Part shown: positions 43,701-54,378 of the stretch, in pieces
How positions within the stretch are numbered: the first letter of the stretch is position 1
How the letters are laid out: each line of letters begins with the position of its first letter
Assembly: GCA_038087015.1 (NCBI GenBank)
Contig: JASBNA010000017.1
Coordinates: forward strand, 124,001 to 188,000
Reading direction: 5' to 3'
Origin: Cerrena zonata
Taxonomy: Eukaryota; Basidiomycota; Agaricomycetes; Polyporales; Cerrenaceae
DNA length: 64,000 nucleotides
Position numbers and translations under genes: made by a program
The notes under the pieces: model-generated
Told to the model about the DNA's origin: nothing
The model's input: the letters and a program-made list of their open reading frames with translations, nothing else
Database searches by the model: none

Positions 43701-46531
43701 TTGAAGAGGATAACAAGAAGACTAAGATGTTGGCCCGTCAGATGGAAGAAGCCCTAGAGGCCGCTGAACAACGAATGACCCAAGATGATGAGAAGCTCGT
43801 CGTCTACAAGGACAAGATCGCCGCTCTCGAACGTGAGCTCGATAAATCCAGGTCACGTATTGAACCATCTCAATCTCAAATCGCCCTGGACCCCGAACTC
43901 GAAGCTCAGATCGAAGAGCTTGAGAGGGAACTTGGTGAAGCACATAGGGAGATTGCTCGACTTCAAACCTCTCTCGGTCAATCGCCTGCGCGCAAAGCCA
44001 TCGAGAAGGCGAAGGATGCTAAGATCGACTTGTTGGAGAAGGAGAAGGAGGATCTTCAAGAGAGGTTGAGGTCGTTGAAGAACCAGACGATGACCTTCCA
44101 TACTCCAGGAAAGACTGCCAACAATAGTGGTATTTCTCCTTTCCGTAGACACAGTTTGTCTGTCAGGAGTCCTAAGACCCCTGGAGGTCCCTTACGAGAC
44201 GTAAGTGAATTATTTCTTTCCATAAATCCGAGGGTGACTTATCTTTCGCTATCCCTTTCTTCCGTAGATGTCATGGTTACAAACTACGATGCACGAGGGT
44301 GAAAGTGCTCCTTTCTTTGCAGAGATCGAGAGGCTCCGCTTCGAACTCGATCGTGCCAACGAAGAAATCGACGATAAACTCGACCGCCTTGAAGATGCCG
44401 GTGTGGGTGTCATCTCACTCACGCAGCAACTGGAAGACTCGAATGCCAAAATATCGATGCTTGAAGTCGAGATTACTCGTATTACTCGAAGAGAGGAACG
44501 TCGACTCAAACGTCTCCAACGACTCAAGTGCCAGAAATGCCACACCAAGGTTGAGCTTAGGGCAATTATTGAAATCAATGGCGACGAAAGGTACGTACAA
44601 TTTCATATGATTTGCAAGTCAGCTTTTCTAAAGCAGAAAATAGCACCTTCTTCGAGCCTCCATCTATGAGCATGATGGATCCACCAACTCCTCCCAGCAA
44701 GACATCCGAGAAGTTACGCACAGATTTGCATGCTGTTAACACCCAATTGTACACCATGAAACGGCAATGGGAAGACGAACGTCAGAAATTGCTGGGTGAA
44801 AATGCTGTACTGCAAGACGCTACCAAACGCTTGAACGCTCAGATTGAACGGTATGCCAACAAAGAACGAAACCTGGGTGACGTCGAACAAGTATGTATTG
44901 GTCTTTTCTGTGTGATTGGTATGGGACTGACCCTCGAATCGTAGGAGCTAGCTGAGGCAAAGCGCACAGTAGAGGATCTTGAAGATGAGCTCAAAGAGGA
45001 ACGTTCGAGACTTCGTACTCTCATGGCAGAGCAAACAGCGGCAGAACGCCAGAGAGAGAAGATCAATATGCAACTTCGCCGCACAGAGTCTGTGAGTAAC
45101 GCCCTGTGGGGGACGCGACGGAGATACTGACCGACTGAAATGTAGGACATGACCGGAATCAAAGACCATCTTCAGAAGATCAAAAAGGAGAACCATGAAC
45201 TAGAGGCAGAATTGCGTGGTACGTTGTTTTTACCCTAATGGCTTACACCTATGTTGATTGCCCTATAGCCAACGCAATTGTTGATCAAAAGGCCCGCCTT
45301 CTCGAACAGAAGGTGGCTGAGAACATGGCTACTATCGAGCAGCTACGTCAAGAACGATCAATGCTTCTTGCAGATCATAAGAACCTTCAGAAACGTTTCA
45401 CTGATGCTCGAAGGTTTGACATACCACATACCATTCACAGTGCACTGATACTAACTACTTCATACCATAGCATGTCAGCAAGCTACGAGACGAGCGTGCT
45501 GTGGGACAGACGTCGCATGATCATAGACGTCATCAACTCGATCTACAAGTCTTGGAGATGGAGGATCTACGTCGTGCGCTATCACAAAGGGATGATGAAT
45601 TGATACGCGTTGAGGAAGAGAAGAGACGTATGTCAACCGAAAAAGGACGACGTCGCTCGCACAGTGGCTGCTCTTGAGGCCGATCTGCGAAGAGTGAAGA
45701 GAGATGCAGAAGCGTTTGGCAGAGACCTCAAATTACTGAGATCCCAGAAGGACAGACTCGAGGCTGACAAGAAAGAGGAGATAACCAAGGCACAGCGCGC
45801 ACAGAAACAGGCTCAAGCTCAAATCCGGCTTCTCAAGGAGGAAATTCTCACCCAGAAAGAGAGAGTCCGTGCAAACGAGGAGAGATTGCGTACGCATACA
45901 TCAGCAGGGTAAGTTGAGTCAGCCTATCTACTCTAGTGTCAAACTAACCCATCTGTATTCACAGGGATGAGCAGCAGCTACAGGCCGTAAAAGTCCAGCA
46001 CAAGAACGAATGTAAAGGCTTGGTCGTCCAAATCCGGTATCTCAAGGCAAAATTCACTCGGGAGTCGACCCTACGCAGCGCCCTAGGATATCAGAAAGGA
46101 TACTTGCTTGCCCTATTAAGCCGGTCTGAACGAAGGTGAGCTCGCATCACATACGTTAATATGAACGAAAAACTTACAGACCCTTTCGTGCAGCGAGCAA
46201 AAGATTCTAGCGGCTATTGCAAGGATAGGGTTCCTGCCTATCAATCCTCCACGGTCGTCGAGAGCTCCAAGGAGGTCGTTGAAGACTGTCGTCTTCGGCG
46301 TAATGTTCATTCAACGAGTAGGGTAAGCACACAGTATTTATGTATTGATTTTCAAGAGATGATTACTAACAGGAATGGGTAGACGTGCGAGCGAAGTTTG
46401 GCGACAGCAAAAATCGTCCTAAAGAGGCCATAGCAGCTGCCCTTGAAGAAGTTAGGCGTCGACGTATCGCTCCGCCTCCTCGGGAAGCTACAGGTGGTAG
46501 TAGGAAGGGGAAAGAAAGAGCTCTTTCGTAG
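40792..46531 (+). CDS. Pericentrin-like spindle-pole-body scaffold with C-terminal PACT domain; several 1-bp indels
   Basis: The likely start is the ATG at 40792 (MAALLETP), followed by DRVWQRIKDVEGREMPSLPS. The N-terminal third is disordered and Ser/Pro-rich (FERFRNVAIRRPPSRTL). From about 42.7 kb a very long coiled coil follows (LHGLNRKLQEENETLVARLR; AALEDMIEELKESLDACKAE). Later exons hold MSWLQTTMHEGESAP, RLKCQKCHTKVELRA and more coiled coil. Near 45.96-46.24 kb lies the PACT signature KGLVVQIRYLKAKFTRE, LGYQKGYLLALLSR and ILAAIARIGF, which anchors pericentrin/AKAP450 and yeast Spc110/Pcp1 proteins to the centrosome or spindle pole through calmodulin-binding helices. The last exon ends GKERALS at 46531. 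The frame is broken by six apparent single-base changes, at 40811-40815, 42840-42842, 42880-42883, 43517-43520, 43624-43625 and 45640-45644, all in or beside short homopolymers. The coiled coil is conserved on both sides, so this may be sequence error rather than decay. Confidence 0.8.
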
Positions 46532-47218
46532 TTATACTTTTTGGGTTACTTACGTTACTTCTGGTTGTATACGATAATGGTATAGAACAAATAGTGTAGA
46601 TGAATCTAGACAAGTGTAGCTATTAATGTCATGTCCTAATGTTGTACTTGTACTACGTGGTAGAGATGTCAGAAACAACGACATATACTCGATGACGTCA
46701 TGACAAGCGACACTGCTTCTCGGCTTAGTTTGTGTTGACACGTCTCAGTTTCTTTCTGTACTTCAAACTCAAGCGTGTTTCTCCCATTGTAGAATATGCA
46801 CTGGTCGGATGATCTTACGATATAAAAGAGTACATCTACAATATACGTAACAAGTACGTATACTATACACTCGCTGCAATTGGGAACGATATGTTCATAT
46901 GCTGAAATCCGATCATTGTCACGCTCATTACATTGTTTTGTTCTGCTTATCTATTAACAATTGCACCTGAAACACGGCCTCAACCATGTAGAGATCCATT
47001 GTACTACGATACCATACACGACCATACAAGGTTCCGTTATTTCAAGCAAGTTTCATCGAACGAGTCAGCTCAATTCTGGAAAACCCTACAGCGTCACCTC
47101 CCTGGAATTATCTTTTCATTTGCAAGAAAAGTCCAGCCTATATCAGTATGAATTTGGAGGTCTCTTCTGCGATACATATAAATCGACTTGACTCCAATCC
47201 TCGAACTAGACGGTTTCG
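46532..47218. other. Intergenic spacer, no gene seen
   Basis: AT-rich sequence after the stop of the PACT-domain gene and before the MFS pseudogene. No supported feature. Confidence 0.5.
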
Positions 47219-47890
47219 ATGCAAGTAGTCATCGATACAGGGCTGCTACCGACACCTCCGAAGGTACCGAAAATGAAGCAGAGTCCCCTATGGCTGCCAT
47301 GAATTGCTACCAGCCGATGTAGGTTGGAAACCGTGAATATTCGACTTCTCGGGATCAATGTTGGAAACTCTTGTATGGGAATCTAGCCTTAGGTCAGTTG
47401 CATTTACGCTTCGAGTTTGCATATCACAAACTCATCTTCTCTAGTTATGGTATTTTGCATGGTAAAGCAAATAGCAAAATCTTTTAGATCATTCAGACTC
47501 ACTTACGATCGAATAGGATACTATTATTCACATCCACCGTTCGATCAAGCCCTCCTCTTGCGTTCGGTGCTATAGGTCCAATCACTATCGCCCTTCCTTA
47601 CAAAGCGGTGTGTTATACATATGTCAATCCCACTGTTTTTATATTCCAGCAACTATTACTGGGTCTTTTCCTCTCATTTTCCGATGTGAGATACCCAGAC
47701 TTCATACAAGCATCCATGTGGGCCGTTGAGAAGGACTCTTCAGATCCTTACCTAGAACAAGTATCCATAGCATGAAGTGCATTCACTGCTGTAAAGGAGT
47801 TGGCAGCCGTCGTCGGATCCATCGTTTCTGGTATACTTCTAGAAACCGGGAAGACAGTCAATGTTGGTCCGTACCTGCCACTATCAAATG
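47219..47890 (+). pseudogene. MFS monocarboxylate-type transporter pseudogene, body
   Basis: This is a decayed copy of the intact transporters at 57.8-63.8 kb. ELLPADVGWKP followed by a stop, and SMLETLVWES, match ELPPVDAGRGAW and LVLETLVWGF of the intact genes. The 17-nt micro-exon is present in altered form (TTATGGTATTTTGCATG, 47445-47461). YYYSHPPFDQA at about 47520 matches YYTTHPPFDQA. RYPDFIQASMWA near 47697 is followed directly by sequence matching the C-terminal region (SAFTAVKELAAVVGSIVSGI), so the central helices (about 280 codons) are deleted. Stops and frameshifts are present throughout. The final C-terminal codons are not here but at 51011-51089. Confidence 0.8.
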
Positions 47891-49185
47891 AGGTTCGGTT
47901 GCGAGAGAACATACCCAGCCATTCAACAGAGCAACCCATATTTTAGGATCCTGAGGTGACAATGCACGACACAACTTCCTACAGATTGGCAACTGATCAT
48001 GTGAAAATATCAGATCCTTTAAAACCTCACGATATACAAACGACCCTGGCTTACGTGATGTAAATGGAGAGACGACCAGTCAGCCACTGCTTGCTGAAGT
48101 TTCGAGTGAATAGAGGACCCAAACCTAGGTTTTCGATCCTCACCTGACATCACTCGCTCTGCCGATTTAACGGTGAGGACCCTCCTTTGTCTCTGCTATG
48201 ATTGTTCATCATGTAATACTTCTTTGATTACAATGCAGGCTTACAAATAAAGGCTGTTTATGATCCTAACAAAGGTTACTCGATCCGCTGGCAGGGTCAT
48301 CGACGACATCAAACTTTTTGTCGGATACCTCATCACAATATCAGGAATGGAAACTTAGTATTCCATATGATCATCAAGTTCCTCGACGGTAGTTTCTCCT
48401 GGGTCTTCAATTGCAAGACGAGTCCCTTCCAGATAGTAGAGACTGGTACACATCGAAACTTGATTCCCATTTAGTGGACATTGTATCGTCTTCCCGTCCG
48501 AGGCATACAGTGCCTCAATGTCAAACCCACTCATCGATTGCCACGCCACAGAACATTCCCACAGACGTAGATAACCCAATGGTGAGTAACCGTGAACCTT
48601 CATCTCACCTGCGGTCAGGGTCCTATGTCTGACTCGGAAAACCGATCTTTCTTCTTTATTCAGTAGGCCCTGCGCGAGTTAAAACGTGACCCTTGTTATA
48701 AAACATCTCTAGACAGAAATGTGTCTACCTTTCTATTATCGGTGGACACGGTGTCAACGGAGCATCTTTACAGAGACCATGTTTCCACTTGACCTTTGAG
48801 CGGCGTATTTTGACAGAACCTTACATCTGATTATATTCCTTCTACCTAGGGTAAGCGAGGCCCAGTATTTCGATAGGTTCAACAGTTTTCACTGTGTCAC
48901 GGCAGTACATCTCTATGCGCTACCCAATAGACCTATGCAAGTCCGTTGGGTCGTTGCCTTATCTAGCAGGAAGCTTACAGCCCAAACAGCAATGCCGTTT
49001 TAAATTTAAATTCCGCTATCTCTGTTGGTGCATTGACTGACGAGAACCTGATGCTGAACGCTAAACAACCGCCGCATTGACACCTTCCTAAAACATTCAG
49101 AACGAAACAATATAAAACAGCCTTGCGCCTCACATGTAGATGTAGACTAATAGGGTACAATCTAGGACCTATTTCTCCCCCCCCC
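47891..49185. other. Intergenic stretch upstream of the seven-helix gene
   Basis: No supported gene. This stretch and the one at 50752-51010 flank the seven-helix protein gene and lie between the two parts of the MFS pseudogene. I see no clear terminal repeats at either junction. Confidence 0.5.
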
Positions 49186-50751
49186 ATGTCTTCACTCTCC
49201 CCAGAGGACATTGATACACTGTCCCTCATCGGACACGATGTCATTCAGACTACTGTGGCCCTTGTGGTCGAGGCTATCTTGTACAGTAAGTCACCTGTCA
49301 TAGCGTTGACACATGATGTTGAGCTAACCTAGCCTCAAGCTCTGTATTTTGTTTTAGTGGTCATTGCCGGACGTTTACTGCTGTATGTTGTCCTACCATT
49401 AATTGTTGTGCTCTTCACTAATTAAATTTATCACAGTCGAAAACGCTCGAAAATCTCCACGACCATGTTCCTGATTATTCTCACTATGTTTATCTTGGAC
49501 ACGGCGATGTGCATCCTTGACGTACATGATGCCATTGAGGAGATGACGCTAACTTTGACCTCCACCGCTCCTCTTTCGCTTCCCGATCGCTATAAGCTGC
49601 TGAATACTATTCCCTGGTCTGTCACCAATTCGTTGTTCGCGTATATGGTAAGCAAGTTTATGGTCTGCATAATGATGATCTCTAATCGATAAAAATTTCG
49701 TTATAGGTTTGTTTTGGGGATGTTATAGTTGTCTGGCGAGCATATACCTTCTGGTCTCATGGAAGAGATCGTTATATGATGGTTCTTCCCGCACTCCCCT
49801 TACTCGGGACTTTTAGTGAGAAGATTCCCCTACCATTGACAGAACGCGGCTCACCATTTACTAGTCGGAGCCGGGATAGTCTCATTTTGTGTGGCGCGAG
49901 AAGTCAGTGAAGATGCCCCTGGGAGTCTCGTCAATCCGCCTTTCTGCCACAATGTCCAACAAACGATGTACTCGATGACGGTAGTCACCACAGCCATTGC
50001 CACTGCCATGATTTTCTATAAGACCTGGTGAGTTTAGGTACTCCCCATTCCAATCGTGTATGTGTTGAATCTTGACAGGCTCTATCGGCGAGATATTGGA
50101 AGAGCCATGCACGGGGCAAATGCGAAGACTCGTACTGAGAAAGTTATGTTAATTCTTATTGAGTCTGGTTTACTTTACTTCTTGATATCGGTCAGTCTCT
50201 CTCAATCCTTGGCGACCTTCGCTCGTAACCTCTAACATTGAATTTTGTAGCTCGAGTTTGTTATCAGTGATATTAAGACAGTCACAGATGCTATGACCGC
50301 AACCCCCAATCTCGTCTTCTCCAACCTCATCTGGACTTACATGACAAGCCATATTGTTGTACGTATTCTCGTACCGCTTCTTACACCATAAACGCAGTAT
50401 TATTAAATTCGTTACAATTCACAGGGGATCTACCCCGCGCTCATGGTAGTCCTAGTTCACTCGCAAAGATCATATCTCGACCAGACCATCATCTCGACAC
50501 ACATCGAAACGATGCACCTCGGACCAACACACCTCAATTCGACAAGCGCATATACGAGTTCCACGGTTGGCTCGAAGAAGCCGATCTCTACCTTCCGCTC
50601 GGGGGATACCACTGCACACACGATTGAGATAGAGGTCCATGAGACACACGAGACGGATAATGAACCCGGGCGTATCCTGACATTGCCAGGTTCCACAGTG
50701 GACGTTTCTGAAGACGGGAAGACGGAAAGTAAGCCTCACTCGTTCGTTTGA
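49186..50751 (+). CDS. Seven-helix membrane protein of unknown function
   Basis: The start ATG at 49186 reads MSSLSPEDIDTLSLIGHDVI. Six short introns were followed by phase. Hydrophobic segments occur in order: TVALVVEAILY plus VVIAGRLLL, TMFLIILTMFILDTAMCIL, SLFAYMVCFGDVIVVWRAY, MVLPALPLLGTF with GIVSFCVA, TVVTTAIATAMIFY, VMLILIESGLLYFLIS, and LIWTYMTSHIVGIYPALMVV, which suits a seven-helix topology. The C-terminal tail is hydrophilic (EIEVHETHETDNEPG). Large families of such proteins, with a W-R-A-Y motif in helix 3 (VVWRAYTFW), are common in Agaricomycetes and resemble receptors, but no function is established. No frameshift is seen. The gene lies within the 3.1 kb that separates the two parts of the MFS pseudogene. 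Confidence 0.7.
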
Positions 50752-51010
50752 GGGCGCTGTGGACCCCGGTGGAAATTCAATCTTTGACCTACTGGTTAAA
50801 TCTGTATACAGTATGATATCTCTTGTTTCTTCATTGTATATATCCATTTGGCATTTTGAAGATTGACTTCGTCAGCATTAGTACGACCTGCTAAGATATG
50901 CAGCTCCTCGGCCACTACGTACGAGTGCTACCTCCTCCAATTCGACCTCCAGAGTCATACATGTTATGCCTCGTTGCCTGTCAGCAATCATTATAACTCA
51001 GCATCCCGAT

Positions 51011-51089
51011 GTTGATCTTTGTTGGAAGTTATACATTGGCTTGTTCACTCTCTAGTCTTGCTGTTGCCGCTACTAGACCTCGAGTATAG
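51011..51089 (+). pseudogene. Detached 3' end of an MFS transporter gene
   Basis: The stretch aligns to the last ~80 bp of the intact transporter at 57828-59631 (the FVGSC...LAVVATRPRI end). The final codons read SSLAVAATRPRV then TAG at 51087-51089. The orientation is the same as the pseudogene body at 47219-47890, which lacks exactly this part. An upstream GTTGATCTTTGTTGGAAG corresponds to the GTCGAGATATTTGTAGGAAG of the intact gene. Confidence 0.65.
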
Positions 51090-51408
51090 AGGTCGTCAAT
51101 GTTAGTGCAAGTGTGGTACGTCGAAACCCTATGTCATGGTCAATGATTGCGCATGTTCGATTACAATCTAAATTGCAACATCTTAACTGCCGTCATTCTT
51201 ATGTGCACAACCATGTCGTATTGTTCTCTGTTGTGAATGTGTTATGATATAGATATTGTAGAATATTACATACCACAAGATGCTGCGACTGGTGCCTCGA
51301 GATTTACAGACCCACTTCGGATAGGGCCAAGTGATTTCATAAAATTGTCTCCATATTGGAAGTACTACTCTACCGTCAGGAAAGAAGTATATTCTAGACT
51401 ACCATTGC
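51090..51408. other. Short spacer, no gene seen
   Basis: About 320 bp between the MFS remnant and the end of the second RING gene. No supported feature. Confidence 0.5.
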
Positions 51409-52615
51409 CTAGTCACTATGGTCAGAGACTATACAGCCACGGCCTCCCAGAAACCTCACGGTCCCAAAGTTGTGTGCAAAGCTTAAGTCGTCTTCATCCG
51501 AATCACTATCAACAATACGCCTTTGGAATCGTGTTCTGTCGTTCTGACGAGAAAGAGCAGATTTGAAATTTGGCGGGCGTGGGATGGCTGAAGACCGAGA
51601 AGTAACCCCAGCTCGTGGAGTCGATTCAGAGACCTGCAATGCAGGAGTGAGGCGGTCTAGCCGGGGACGTTTAGGGATAGGATGAATGGCGCGAATTGAA
51701 TTAGCGGGTGGAGAGCTAGATGAGGCCGTTGAGGAATCAAGGGCCGCTTGCTCGCTATTACGCTTATGAGACCGAGAAGATGTCGGTTGTCTCTTTTCTT
51801 GATTCCGTCTCTGTTGTTCTCTAGAGTTGGTGTAGGTAATAAGTCGATATGGAGGATGAATATATGCGTGAAAGGAACGTACTTGTGCTCCTGTAGTTCA
51901 TTGTTGGCAACCTCTAGCTTGCGTTTGATCTCATTTTTCGCAGCTTCTGACTTGGATTTTGAATCTTTGTACTTTCGAGACAATTGAGAGAACGACGTCT
52001 TCCATTTATCAGCTTCCCGGTTTGAAGCAGATAGCGCATCTTCCAGTTCCAAGATTTCGCTTTCAGCCTCGTTCATCTTCGCCGCGAGTGTGTCATAGTC
52101 ATCCTGAAGCTCGGATTCCCTGCCTATCAAGACGTCACACTCGGAGGATAGACTTTCGCAGCGCTCCATCAAGCTAAGTTTGTCCTTCTTAAGGGATTTA
52201 ACGCGCTTCTCTAGGGTGCGAACCTGGTCTAAGAGTGCCTGTTGATTGGTCTCTTCGGGCTTGGGGAGATAAACGCGGCGCATGCTGGTCATAATGAACG
52301 GCCGGAATTTCTGAGGGATCAACCTCAGGTCAGGTTGTACTATATATACAAATATCATCAAGCTTAAATTGTGCGAAGGCATATAGACTAGATACGTACC
52401 AATGGGAAACAACGTTCTACATGTTGGACAGGGTGCTTCTGTCGGACTGGGACATTCCTCTATATATTGAAATAGACACTGCTCGCAGTGTATGTGTCCT
52501 ATGTGATGATCAGTAACACTGAACACTGGCGCCACAAAATGAATCGCGTACCACATGGAATGGCAACCGGATCCTTGAGTTCATCGAGACATATAGAGCA
52601 CTCCCTGGTTGCCAT
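51409..52615 (-). CDS. RING-finger protein with coiled coil, second copy type
   Basis: The start ATG at 52615 gives MATRECSICLDELKDPVAIP. The intron before 52552 splits the Gly codon ahead of HIHCEQC, and the RING closes with APCPTCRTLFPIG (C3HC4, residues about 6-55). After a second intron comes MRRVYLPKPEETNQQALLDQ and a long coiled coil (VRTLEKRVKSLKKDKLSLME; LELEDALSASNREADKWK). A third intron leads into a basic Ser-rich tail (RPRLDRLTPALQVSES), ending HNFGTVRFLGG...HSD at 51409. It probably acts as an E3 ubiquitin ligase; substrate unknown. It shares the exact phase-1 intron in the C-G-H motif with the RING genes at 29848 and 56056. Confidence 0.75.
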
Positions 52616-53054
52616 TATGCCCAGACAAGATCAAGATCTTTAACGAGAAATATCAGCAAGTACAATATCAAGAAAGGCGTGCAACACTGCTGCAGGATGT
52701 AGGTAACGTTCTTTAGGCTACTGTGACGATGCTAAACGCGATCACATGATGAGTCACAGCTGTGACAGAACGTGTAGCTCAAACTCAGACAGAGTAGAAG
52801 TGGGAATCTCATATGAATCCCGGAACTTGAGGATGCACGTAAGTCCTGCTCACGACACAGGATCATCTACTTAATCAGCGATCGAAAGTAGAACTCGAAT
52901 AGCGATGGAGTACGAGTCTGCGTATAACTCTGAATAAGCCAGTCGTGAAAATGTGCGTAACGCTATACAATATTTATTTATTTCAAAGCAAAAGACACAA
53001 CAGAAAGCAATATAACAAGGTTGCACACATAAACTGACGACTTCGGTGATCATG
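52616..53054. other. Spacer between RING gene start and nitronate monooxygenase stop
   Basis: About 440 bp holding the promoter of the minus-strand RING gene and the 3' flank of nitronate monooxygenase copy 2. No other feature seen. Confidence 0.5.
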
Positions 53055-54378
53055 TTACAATTTAGATCGTAACCGAACATGCGCTGTACGCTCATGAAGG
53101 ATTGCTGCGGCATCATTGACCATGTTCTCCACTATCGTCTTCGCAGGTAGAATGTCATGGATTAGTGCTGCCACAAGGCCCATAGCATACATTTGAGAGT
53201 CTTGAAGCTTCTCTGGGTGTTGCTCCAAGTCGTGTGTACGAGGTACAATGCCCTCAGCCAGGAGCTTCTTCATCTCATCTTGACGGTTCTTTTCCCTAGT
53301 AAAGATCATAGATCAAGTCCAGACCATACGAATTGAGGAAACATAAGCTCATACCAGTCATCGTAGTAAGGCGTCCGCCTTAGTCTTACCGGCCGTCCTG
53401 TGACGACCTCCGTCCTCATAATCCCATCCAGTCCTGCATTGACAACTAGTTCCTTGTGTACATTGCCAGCGGCGCTCTCTTCACTCGCAAGAAACCTTGT
53501 GCCGACCCATACCGCCTGTGCACCCCAGCATAGGTTTGCAGCTAAACCACGACCATCATAGATAGCACCCGCGCCTATGACGTAGATTGGTTTCTTGGTG
53601 AAGGAAGAGATATGACCACGGGCTGCATCAACGCATGCAGGTACTAGGATGGATGCAGGAGTTTCGCCGGTGTGACCTCCCCCTTCTCCTGCTTGAGCAC
53701 AAATGAGATCGACACCCGCTGCAATGGCTTTGGCGACATGTTTCGGATGACCGACCATCTATATTTAGATCATCTAACATGAATATAAACGAGAAAGTGG
53801 GGGCACATACATTCATAACGATAATTCCGCCAGCGTGGAGTTTATCCACAACCCATTTCGGTGGAACACCGACAGCAGACACAAACAGTTTGGGTTTCTC
53901 TTCGATGATCACATTCACGAGATCGGGAAGTTGTCCCTTCGTATAGTCCGACTGATAGCGGTATGAGTCCGATGTCAGAATAGAAGTCAACGTATGACGC
54001 ACATTTGTTTTTCGAGCATTCCCTCCAACTTGAGGGAGTAAGAGGTCAACACCAAAAGGCGCATTAGGATCATTCAAACGTTCTTTCAATTCAAGGATCT
54101 GCGCATAATCATGAGACAGTCCCGAACCGTCCGCAGAGATGTACCACTCACGAGGCTACGAATTCCGTTCGGAGTGAAACCATATCCCCCAACCACACCC
54201 AGTCCTCCTGCGTTTGTCACTGCGGCAGCAAGTTCTGAACCTGCCGCACGATCCATACCTGTATCATAGATGTCATGTTTGGTTACATCGAGATTGCGTT
54301 CAGTAGGTACGTACCTGCCAGTAGGATAGGATGCTGGATCCCAAGCAGTTCTGTTAACGGCGTGGATATAGATGACAT
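53055..54378 (-). CDS. Nitronate monooxygenase (2-nitropropane dioxygenase family), copy 2
   Basis: The start ATG at 54378 reads MSSISTPLTELLGIQHPILL. The first intron has a normal GTACGT donor, followed by MDRAAGSELAAAVTNAGGLG. Later exons carry PFGVDLLLPQVGGNARKTN, the flavin and catalytic signature ICAQAGEGGGHTG, and IYVIGAGAIYDGRGLAANL. The protein ends HVRLRSKL at 53055, about 350 residues, intact. It is collinear with copy 1 at 31721-33090 over its whole length with shared intron positions, so the two are paralogs 20 kb apart on the same strand. The expected role is flavin-dependent oxidation of nitronates. Differences such as NVAAG to DRAAG near the N-terminus may reflect divergence in the active-site entrance, which is speculative. 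Confidence 0.9.
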
